Positions 1-5,745 of a stretch of 7,479 bases of DNA are shown one piece after another. Each line of letters opens with the position of its first letter. Within the stretch, counting starts at the first letter, position 1. This stretch comes from Actinomycetota bacterium (GTDB lineage: Bacteria; Actinomycetota; Actinomycetes; S36-B12), in contig CANMNM010000058.1 of the NCBI GenBank assembly GCA_947499275.1, positions 1-7,479 of the forward strand. Direction: 5' to 3'. Under the pieces are notes generated by a model that made no database searches, had not been told where the DNA came from, and saw only the letters and a list, made by a program, of their open reading frames with translations. A program made the position numbers and the translations under genes.

Positions 1-1
1 T

Positions 2-343
2 CGCCATTCACGTCGAATTACCGAACGTGAGGCTGCGCGTATTGCCAGCGCACTCCTCAAAGGCGAGGTCACCGAGGCAAATATGGCCGAACCGGAGGAA
101 GTGTTCTCGCTCAATACTTCCGCCCTCATCGCGTTACTAAAGAGTGCCCAGGAGCACCACACCGGAGTGTGGATCGGTTACGCGGAAGCGGACGGCAGCA
201 CCAGCACGCAAATTGTTGAACCCATTCGCATGGGCGACGGAACCATGACCGCATTTGATCACGGCAGCGCGAACGTGCGAACTTTTGCCATCTCGCGCAT
301 CAGCGGAATTGCGCCAGCGAAAATGAATGAAATCAATAACTAA
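2..343 (+). CDS. Helicase-associated protein, C-terminal fragment with WYL-like domain (partial, 5' end outside window)
   Basis: This is the 3' end of a longer gene. The frame is open from the window edge to TAA at 341-343, so the ATG at 83 is internal, not a start. The last ~70 residues read as a WYL-like beta-barrel: a Trp-Ile-Gly-Tyr strand, then a Val-Glu-Pro turn, an Ala-Phe-Asp-His strand and a final Arg-Thr-Phe-Ala-Ile strand. From memory, this is how actinobacterial proteins with a Helicase_C_3 domain end (Rv0862c type). In those genomes the gene commonly neighbours the XPB helicase, and an XPB gene follows here at 3583, separated by three metabolic genes. The likely role is as an accessory to, or regulator of, a DNA-repair helicase in the cytoplasm; this is inferred from context and not shown. 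The N-terminal domains cannot be seen. Its stop overlaps the stop of the convergent gene at 340 by four bases. Confidence 0.75.
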   Translation, partial: RHSRRITEREAARIASALLKGEVTEANMAEPEEVFSLNTSALIALLKSAQEHHTGVWIGYAEADGSTSTQIVEPIRMGDGTMTAFDHGSANVRTFAISRISGIAPAKMNEINN

Positions 344-1449
344 ACCTCGACATGCTCAATATTTGTTGACATCTCTGCGAGATTTTCAGCAATCGGCTCG
401 ACCCCGATACCCGGTCCTGTTGGCACGTGCAGCTGGCCATTATCAAGGACAAACGGCTGCGTGACATCTTCTTTGTAGTATCGACTCGACGCACTGGTGT
501 CTCCAGGCAGGATGAACCCAGGCAGTGCGGCCAAAGCAATATTTGCAGCGCGGCCCACTCCCGTTTCTAACATTCCACCGCACCACACCGCAATGTTTTT
601 CTCAACGCACAGGTCGTGAATATCTCGCGCGTTGAGAAAACCACCCACGCGCCCCGGCTTGATATTAATGATCGTGGTGGCACCAAATTCAATTGCACTT
701 TCTGCGGAATCCACAGAAAGAATCGACTCGTCTAAGCAGATTGGCGTTGCTACCACAGAGGAAATCAGCTTATGGCCCAAGAGGTCATCTTCTGGCAAAG
801 GCTGTTCGATCAGTAATAGATCAAACTCGTCGAATTTTGCTAGATGTTCGGCGTCACTTCGGCGGTACGCCTGATTCGCATCAACTTGCAACGGAATCTC
901 GGGCCACTCGCTCCTAACGGCCCGCAAAGCGTCTAGATCCCAGCCTGGTTCGACTTTTAACTTGATACGACGGTAACCCTCATCTACATATTGCCCGACT
1001 TCAGCAATCAGGTCAGCAATTGAGTTGGGGATTCCGACACTTACGCCGCAATCAACACGATCACGAACAGCTCCAAGGAACTCACCCAGGGACAGATTTC
1101 GCTCCTTCAGCCACAGGTCAAGTAACGCCGTCTCAATCGCGCTCTTCGCCATTGGATTCCCCTGCATGACCGCCAGAGCCGCACGCACAGAGTCTGGCGC
1201 CGGAGTCGAGCCCAGCAGCGGTGAAAGGGTTGGAATCAGAAACTCTCGCATCACATTAATTGCGCCACGCGTGTATTCAGCGCTGTAACCCGGCCACGCC
1301 ATGGTGACGCATTCACCCCATCCACTCACCCCGGCGTCACTAACCGCCTCAACAAGGACAACGTCACGGACACTTTGTGAACCAAAACTGGTGCGGAAAG
1401 GACGAACCAACGGAATTTCAAGACTGTGAATAATGAATGAAGTGCTCAT
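340..1449 (-). CDS. N-succinylamino acid racemase / o-succinylbenzoate synthase (NSAR/OSBS family, enolase superfamily)
   Basis: This 369-residue protein has the usual length and layout of the family: a capping domain (~1-125) and a (beta/alpha)7-beta barrel (~130-340). Catalytic groups are visible. KxK at 163-165 supplies one acid/base lysine (K165). Metal ligands are D190 (Val-Asp-Ala-Asn), E215 (Ile-Glu-Gln-Pro) and D240 (Leu-Asp-Glu-Ser). The second lysine is K264, in Asn-Ile-Lys-Pro-Gly-Arg-Val-Gly-Gly. Barrel segments match my recollection of the Amycolatopsis NSAR almost word for word (e.g. the Gly-Gly-Met-Leu-Glu-Thr-Gly and Pro-Gly-Asp-Thr-Ser-Ala-Ser stretches). The family racemises N-succinylamino acids, and many members also make o-succinylbenzoate for menaquinone. 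Neighbours decide the role here: a GNAT gene ends 4 bases upstream of this ATG, and an M20 hydrolase is divergent, which favours NSAR. No menaquinone genes are in view. It probably shares the GNAT transcript. A GGGG-containing purine stretch about 13 bases upstream is a weak ribosome site. Confidence 0.9.
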   Translation of the reverse strand: MSTSFIIHSLEIPLVRPFRTSFGSQSVRDVVLVEAVSDAGVSGWGECVTMAWPGYSAEYTRGAINVMREFLIPTLSPLLGSTPAPDSVRAALAVMQGNPMAKSAIETALLDLWLKERNLSLGEFLGAVRDRVDCGVSVGIPNSIADLIAEVGQYVDEGYRRIKLKVEPGWDLDALRAVRSEWPEIPLQVDANQAYRRSDAEHLAKFDEFDLLLIEQPLPEDDLLGHKLISSVVATPICLDESILSVDSAESAIEFGATTIINIKPGRVGGFLNARDIHDLCVEKNIAVWCGGMLETGVGRAANIALAALPGFILPGDTSASSRYYKEDVTQPFVLDNGQLHVPTGPGIGVEPIAENLAEMSTNIEHVEV

Positions 1450-1453
1450 TGGC

Positions 1454-2299
1454 TCACGTCCCCACTATGTCTAGTACGTAGTCCCCATTATCGGTGACAC
1501 CAACAATTTCCCGGCCAGCGGCAAACTCCTGCAGCAAATTTTTCCGCATCTCATTTCGCCATTGCTGAGCGGCCATCGGGTCACTAGCTCTTAGCGCAAC
1601 AATGTCCTCCGGAGCCTGCACAACAACCTGACTCGAACTCAATTCCACGATCGGCCCTAATTCACCACGCGCGGCAGCGCGCGCTCGATCACCTGTGAGA
1701 TCCCACCACGCAAAAACTCGATCAGATTCTTCCCCAACATTTATGGCATCGTTCATTGCTCCATAGAAATTTACTTCGTAATCTCGCACGCTCACACCAA
1801 GGTTCACCAGATTAAGTGTTGCATTACGCGAGACAAGAGGATCAAACGTCCACACAATCGTGTCAATTCCGCGAGACATCGCCCACCACCGCTGGTGAGC
1901 CTTGATCAACGTTCCGAATCCTCTATTACGGTACGGCTCAAGAACTCCAGCCATATGCGAATGCAAATGAATATGTCGCCCATTTTCATCCTCGTGCATT
2001 CCAACTAGTGCAAGCGCAGCCGCAACGGGCACACCTTCAACATATGCGGCGGAGCAATACCCACCCGAATGGGTGATCGCCCGAAGCAGATTTGGTGGTA
2101 CCTGTGTCCCACCGCCAAGGGGTGGCCACACGGCATCAAAGATTTCCGCAGCATCTTGAATTTCTGATGCCACCTCAAGTGAGCGAATCTCTATTCCTTC
2201 ACGCTCAGCGGGAAGTTGCCAAGCCAGTGCCGCTTCGCTGACAAGTTCAGCAGGAATGGCTTCACTTGCAATAGCTCCACTGGCAATATGCTCAGGCAC
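1454..2299 (-). CDS. GNAT-superfamily N-acyltransferase (COG3375 type), probable succinyl-CoA:D-amino acid N-succinyltransferase
   Basis: Starting at GTG 2299 gives 281 residues, a normal size for this family. The acyl-CoA motif Arg-Asn-Arg-Gly-Phe-Gly (R124-G129) follows a strand with Leu-His-Ser-His-Met (~112-116). Next come the family-typical Trp-Thr-Phe-Asp-Pro-Leu (150-155), Ser-Arg-Asn-Ala (157-160) and Asn-Phe-Tyr-Gly (177-180). Homologues sit beside NSAR/OSBS genes. In Geobacillus kaustophilus the counterpart N-succinylates D-amino acids, which is the basis for the substrate proposed here; the sequence alone does not prove it. Start choice: the frame stays open to 2482, but that would cover 136 bases of the divergent M20 gene, and the extra residues look like antisense sequence. 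GTG 2326 is the next candidate, with a GAGAGG only 3 bases ahead. GTG 2299 has no clear ribosome site but lies 8 bases after a TATACG box, fitting a leaderless message. The first ~35 residues form an Ala/Glu-rich predicted helix before the GNAT fold. Translationally close to the downstream racemase gene. Confidence 0.82.
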   Translation of the reverse strand: MPEHIASGAIASEAIPAELVSEAALAWQLPAEREGIEIRSLEVASEIQDAAEIFDAVWPPLGGGTQVPPNLLRAITHSGGYCSAAYVEGVPVAAALALVGMHEDENGRHIHLHSHMAGVLEPYRNRGFGTLIKAHQRWWAMSRGIDTIVWTFDPLVSRNATLNLVNLGVSVRDYEVNFYGAMNDAINVGEESDRVFAWWDLTGDRARAAARGELGPIVELSSSQVVVQAPEDIVALRASDPMAAQQWRNEMRKNLLQEFAAGREIVGVTDNGDYVLDIVGT

Positions 2300-2346
2300 G
2301 AAGCAACCGTATATCCCGCGCTTCACACACCTCTCGAGGAGAGCCC
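2300..2346. promoter_or_regulatory. Compact divergent promoter region between the GNAT and M20 genes
   Basis: At most 47 bases separate the preferred GNAT start (2299, minus) from the M20 start (2347, plus), so both promoters must overlap here or lie inside the opposite gene. A TATA core at 2310-2313 reads as TATATC on the plus strand (2310-2315) and TATACG on the minus strand (2313-2308), so one AT-rich core could serve as a -10 element both ways. No convincing -35 hexamer was found for either direction. A short stem, CTCTC (2331-2335) with GAGAG (2339-2343), includes part of the M20 ribosome site. Assigned by position and motif only. Confidence 0.3.
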
Positions 2347-3462
2347 ATGGCCACGCAATCCGAATTCTCGGCCATTCTGCCCAAAATGCTGGCAACACTT
2401 CAAGCTCTCGTTGAATGTGAGTCGCCCACAAACGACCTGGAATCCGCGCACGCCGTAACCCAACTCGCTCAAGTACTCGCACATGACTGGCTGCCCACCC
2501 CCTCCAGAGTGGAGATTCACCATGGCCGTCCCGTTTGGCGGTGGGGACCTGATCAACCTGAAATCCTGATGTTGGGTCACCTTGACACCGTCTGGCCGAT
2601 GGGAACTTTGTCGAGAATTCCTTTCACCATCTCCGACGACCGGATCACTGGTCCCGGGGTCTTCGACATGAAGGCGGGGGTCGTTCAAGGTTGGGCGGCT
2701 CTCAAAGAATCCGGGGTCACCGAGTCAAGTGGTGTAGGCATGCTTTTAACCACTGACGAAGAAACCGGGTCGCACGCCTCACGCGATTTGATTGCTCAAT
2801 CAATTACGAACGCTAAAGCTGTGATCGTTCTGGAGCCCTCACTCGAAGGTGCACTCAAAACACGTCGCAAGGGAACATCAAATTATTTAATGCGTTTCCA
2901 CGGAGTGTCCTCCCACGCCGGCCTTGATCCAGATCGCGGGGTCAATGCACTCGTGGCTGCGGCCGAATTCATTATCGCGACCCAGCAATGGGGGAACATG
3001 GAACGTGAAACTTCCGTAACTCCAACCGTCAGCAATGCAGGTACAACGACGAACACCGTCCCTCATCTCGCCGAAGTCCATGTTGATGTCCGCGCATGGA
3101 ACCGCGCAGAGCAGGAACGCGTTGACCAACTAGTCCGTGCATTTGAGTCAACACCACAAATCACAATTGAAATCGTCGGCGGAATCGACCGGCCAGCAAT
3201 GGAATCGGCCATGAGCGCCGATCTATTCACCCTCGCCCAACTCACCAACCGCGAACTGGGGTACCCCGAACTCATGGAATGCGCAGTGGGTGGAGCGAGT
3301 GACGGCAATCTCACCGCGGCCGCAGGCATCCCCACGATCGATGGGATGGGAGCCGTAGGCGATGGAGCACATGCCGACTTCGAATGGGCATCTGCGAGTG
3401 CGCTACCTCCTAGAGTGAAACTGCTCGCGAAAATGCTGACCAAACTATCGTCCACTCCCTAG
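2347..3462 (+). CDS. M20-family metallopeptidase (carboxypeptidase G2-like), probable N-succinyl-L-amino acid desuccinylase
   Basis: This is a complete di-zinc M20 hydrolase of 371 residues, the usual size. Active-site residues are all present in order: H78 and D80 in His-Leu-Asp-Thr-Val, bridging D107 in Gly-Pro-Gly-Val-Phe-Asp-Met-Lys, E138 (general base) and E139 in Glu-Glu-Thr-Gly, E163 in Leu-Glu-Pro-Ser, and H342 in Gly-Ala-His-Ala-Asp. The lid/dimer domain spans ~175-285 with the expected His190-Ala-Gly. No signal peptide, so it acts in the cytoplasm. By fold it would pass as a glutamate carboxypeptidase-like enzyme. Its place next to NSAR and the GNAT enzyme suggests that it removes succinate from N-succinyl-L-amino acids, as the M20 member of the Geobacillus pathway does. 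The ATG has a good ribosome site, GAGGAG at 2336-2341, five bases upstream. The stop (TAG at 3460) is in the same frame as the XPB gene that follows 120 bases later. Confidence 0.85.
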   Translation: MATQSEFSAILPKMLATLQALVECESPTNDLESAHAVTQLAQVLAHDWLPTPSRVEIHHGRPVWRWGPDQPEILMLGHLDTVWPMGTLSRIPFTISDDRITGPGVFDMKAGVVQGWAALKESGVTESSGVGMLLTTDEETGSHASRDLIAQSITNAKAVIVLEPSLEGALKTRRKGTSNYLMRFHGVSSHAGLDPDRGVNALVAAAEFIIATQQWGNMERETSVTPTVSNAGTTTNTVPHLAEVHVDVRAWNRAEQERVDQLVRAFESTPQITIEIVGGIDRPAMESAMSADLFTLAQLTNRELGYPELMECAVGGASDGNLTAAAGIPTIDGMGAVGDGAHADFEWASASALPPRVKLLAKMLTKLSSTP

Positions 3463-3582
3463 GGAACTACAACAACAACTACAGCTACAGCCAGCAGCAC
3501 CCCCGTGAGCCACGGCACGGTAGAGTTGCCTGTTCGCCAGAATCAATCGACCGCAACGAGCGTACTTACCGGAGAGCAGGAA
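3463..3582 (+). other. Intergenic spacer with A/C-rich low-complexity start, open in frame between M20 and XPB
   Basis: The first ~40 bases (3464-3504) are built mostly from A and C triplets such as AAC, ACA and AGC, with little G. A five-base inverted repeat CCGTG/CACGG (3503-3515, loop AGC) follows without a T run, so it is not an intrinsic terminator. The ribosome site of XPB, GGAGAG at 3571-3576, is six bases before its ATG. No strong promoter was recognised; TACTTA at 3563 and CAGAAT at 3538 lack a matching -35. The spacer has no stop codon in the M20/XPB frame; there it would encode a Thr/Ala/Ser-rich stretch. Confidence 0.5.
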
Positions 3583-5226
3583 ATGACCGACGGACCCCTC
3601 ATCGTACAAAGTGATAAGACCATGCTTCTTGAGGTTGATCACCCCGACTCCGCTGCTTGCCGTAAGGCAATTGCCCCTTTTTCCGAACTTGAACGTGCAC
3701 CCGAACACATTCACACGTATCGACTCACGCCACTTGGCCTGTGGAACGCCCGGGCAGCCGGCCACGACGCAGAGAGTGTGATCGACACGCTCATTCGATA
3801 CTCGCGCTACACAGTTTCAAACTCACTACTCATTGACATCGCCGAGACCATGTCGCGATATGGCCGCCTGCAGATTAACAGCGATCCAGTGAACGGATTG
3901 ATCCTTCAAGCTCTCGATGTTGCTGTTCTCGAAGAGGTCCTCAAAAGCAAAAAAGTTGCACCTCTTCTTGGTACTCGAATTGACGAAACCACCGTGGTTG
4001 TTCATTCCAGTGAACGCGGCCATCTGAAACAAGCTCTGGTAAAACTTGGGTGGCCCGCTGAAGATGTGGCCGGTTATGTTGATGGCGAACGTCATGCAAT
4101 TTCACTGAAAACCGATTGGGATGCACGCGAGTATCAAACCCAAGCCGCTGATGGGTTTTGGCACGGTGGTTCGGGAGTTGTAGTCCTGCCCTGTGGCGCT
4201 GGAAAAACTTTGGTTGGTGCATTGGCCATGTACCAAGCACAAGCGACAACCTTGATTCTAGTGACAAATACAGTTAGCGCCCGGCAATGGAGGGATGAGC
4301 TACTCAAGCGAACGACGCTGACGCCTGACGAAATTGGCGAATACTCCGGCGCTAAAAAGGAAATTCGTCCCATCACAATTGCTACTTATCAGGTCATGAC
4401 AACAAAACGTCAAGGAATCTACACGCATCTGGAGGTATTTGATTCACGTGACTGGGGTTTGATTATTTACGATGAAGTCCACCTACTCCCTGCCCCCATT
4501 TTTCGCTTCACCGCAGACATTCAATCGCGACGTCGCCTTGGCCTAACAGCAACTCTGGTGCGCGAAGATGGACGAGAGTCTGATGTGTTCTCTCTGATCG
4601 GTCCAAAACGGTATGACGCTCCTTGGAAAGAGATTGAAAACCAGGGTTACATTGCGCCAGCGGATTGTGTGGAAGTTCGAGTCACCATGCCCGAACCCGA
4701 TCGAATGGCCTATGCCGTTGCCGAGCAAGAGGACAAATATCGCATGGCAGCCAGCGCTGCTGAAAAAATCGAGATTGTCGAACAACTCGTACATAAGCAT
4801 GAAGGTGAACAAATTCTGGTGATCGGTCAATTCCTCGATCAATTAGCAGAACTCGGTGAGCACCTTGGCGCACCAGTAATTACCGGTGCAACGAGCGTAA
4901 AAGAACGCGAGCGCCTCTACCACGCGTTCCGATCAGGGGAAGTGAACCTGCTTGTGGTTAGCAAGGTTGCAAACTTCTCAATTGACCTCCCCGAGGCAAC
5001 TGTCGCGATTCAAGTCAGCGGATCATTTGGTTCCCGCCAAGAAGAAGCCCAGCGCCTTGGTCGGATTTTGCGACCCAAGTTCGACGGGCGAACTGCACAC
5101 TTCTATTCGGTTGTCACCCGCGACACCCTGGATGCAGACTTTGCCCAACACCGGCAACGCTTTTTGGCAGAACAGGGCTACTCATATCGCATTATTGATT
5201 CCGCTGAACTCGCACCTGGCGTGTAA
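3583..5226 (+). CDS. XPB/ERCC3-type superfamily 2 DNA helicase
   Basis: A 547-residue bacterial XPB, close to the ~540 residues of the mycobacterial protein. The N-terminal ~120 residues are the Helicase_C_3-like/damage-recognition part, with Tyr-Arg-Leu-Thr-Pro-Leu-Gly-Leu-Trp-Asn-Ala-Arg typical of actinobacteria. Helicase domain 1 has a Q-type motif near Q185, Walker A Leu-Pro-Cys-Gly-Ala-Gly-Lys-Thr (202-209, K208), the DEVH box (297-300) and Thr-Ala-Thr (322-324). The XPB-specific Arg-Glu-Asp (RED, 327-329) follows. Domain 2 carries motif VI, Gln-Glu-Glu-Ala-Gln-Arg-Leu-Gly-Arg (486-494), with arginine fingers R491 and R494. It is an ATP-dependent 3'-5' DNA helicase implicated in DNA repair. 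The ATG at 3583 is chosen over GTG 3505 because the family begins Met-Thr-Asp-Gly-Pro-Leu and a GGAGAG lies six bases upstream. All catalytic motifs are intact. It is convergent with the gene ending at 5251, 24 bases away. Confidence 0.95.
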   Translation: MTDGPLIVQSDKTMLLEVDHPDSAACRKAIAPFSELERAPEHIHTYRLTPLGLWNARAAGHDAESVIDTLIRYSRYTVSNSLLIDIAETMSRYGRLQINSDPVNGLILQALDVAVLEEVLKSKKVAPLLGTRIDETTVVVHSSERGHLKQALVKLGWPAEDVAGYVDGERHAISLKTDWDAREYQTQAADGFWHGGSGVVVLPCGAGKTLVGALAMYQAQATTLILVTNTVSARQWRDELLKRTTLTPDEIGEYSGAKKEIRPITIATYQVMTTKRQGIYTHLEVFDSRDWGLIIYDEVHLLPAPIFRFTADIQSRRRLGLTATLVREDGRESDVFSLIGPKRYDAPWKEIENQGYIAPADCVEVRVTMPEPDRMAYAVAEQEDKYRMAASAAEKIEIVEQLVHKHEGEQILVIGQFLDQLAELGEHLGAPVITGATSVKERERLYHAFRSGEVNLLVVSKVANFSIDLPEATVAIQVSGSFGSRQEEAQRLGRILRPKFDGRTAHFYSVVTRDTLDADFAQHRQRFLAEQGYSYRIIDSAELAPGV

Positions 5227-5250
5227 TGCACCAAAGCACTGGTGATGGGA

Positions 5251-5736
5251 TCAAGCCTGGCGAATAGCCAATCGAGCATCAATTTCGATGTTCATGTTTT
5301 CTACAGTTCCAATGCCTGGCAGTGGGATGTGTACCGTGCCAAATTGCGCGGAACCTCTGATTTCCACTTCTGGCTGCACCGAATTCCCCACTGACGTGAG
5401 GATGATGGACATCTGGACATCAATCTCCCCGGCTACAGCATTTCCCGAGACGTCATACGCATTCCCATTGTGCGGTCCCGAACCCTTAAAAACCAGGTCC
5501 TGAGCTTTGTAGCCACTAATGAAAGTCCTGGCGGCAGCTTCAGTGAGGAAGTTTCCCGTCTTGAGTTTGTCGAGAGCCAATACCAAATTCATGGTTGCGA
5601 TCGAATCTGCGATATGAAGTGATCCTGAGCGCACCGGCGCTTTGATTTCTACGTTCATGAGTCGCGAGCTTCCGCTTTTGAGTTTTACTTCTGCGCCGTC
5701 AATTGCCACAAACGTAAATGATCCGAGCAGTTCCAT
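5251..5736 (-). CDS. YceI-like domain protein, cytoplasmic
   Basis: A 161-residue protein built almost wholly of alternating beta-strand patterns. A Thr-Gly-Asn turn near 60-62 and a Leu-Val-Phe-Lys-Gly strand near 81-85 recall YceI-family lipocalin-like barrels, which bind isoprenoid or other amphipathic ligands. The match is loose: the usual Arg-Asp-His-Leu segment is not obvious, so the family call is tentative. No signal peptide or membrane segment is present, unlike exported YceI proteins. The gene begins 9 bases after the stop of the class V PLP enzyme gene and is very likely cotranscribed with it. The start is forced, because an in-frame TAG lies three codons upstream of this ATG. The only purine run, GGGG, directly abuts the ATG, so translation may depend on coupling. 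The physiological role is unknown. Confidence 0.55.
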   Translation of the reverse strand: MELLGSFTFVAIDGAEVKLKSGSSRLMNVEIKAPVRSGSLHIADSIATMNLVLALDKLKTGNFLTEAAARTFISGYKAQDLVFKGSGPHNGNAYDVSGNAVAGEIDVQMSIILTSVGNSVQPEVEIRGSAQFGTVHIPLPGIGTVENMNIEIDARLAIRQA

Positions 5737-5745
5737 CCCCGTAAT

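Noticed and set aside
2300..2482. N-terminal extension of the GNAT protein from a start at 2482 or GTG 2326
   Set aside because: Residues upstream of 2346 are antisense to the well-supported M20 N-terminus and resemble no GNAT region. GTG 2326 is possible but its ribosome site is only 3 bases away.
3063..3455. 130-codon minus-strand frame inside the M20 gene, and similar long opposite-strand frames inside XPB
   Set aside because: They lie wholly within genes with intact catalytic motifs and show no recognisable protein pattern; they are shadow frames.
3521..3570. DNA-damage-type (RecA-NDp-like) promoter ahead of XPB, suggested by TTGCCTGTT at 3526
   Set aside because: At the required distance the -10 reads TCAATC and does not fit TAnnnT. 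CAGAAT at 3538 is only 6 bases from the TTGCCT. No inducible promoter can be supported.
3505..3582. GTG 3505 as the XPB start
   Set aside because: The 26 extra residues are low-complexity and not part of the family. The ATG at 3583 has a ribosome site and matches the conserved N-terminus.
5229..5244. Terminator hairpin CACCA/TGGTG between XPB and the YceI-like gene
   Set aside because: Only five base pairs with a six-base loop and no T run on either strand.
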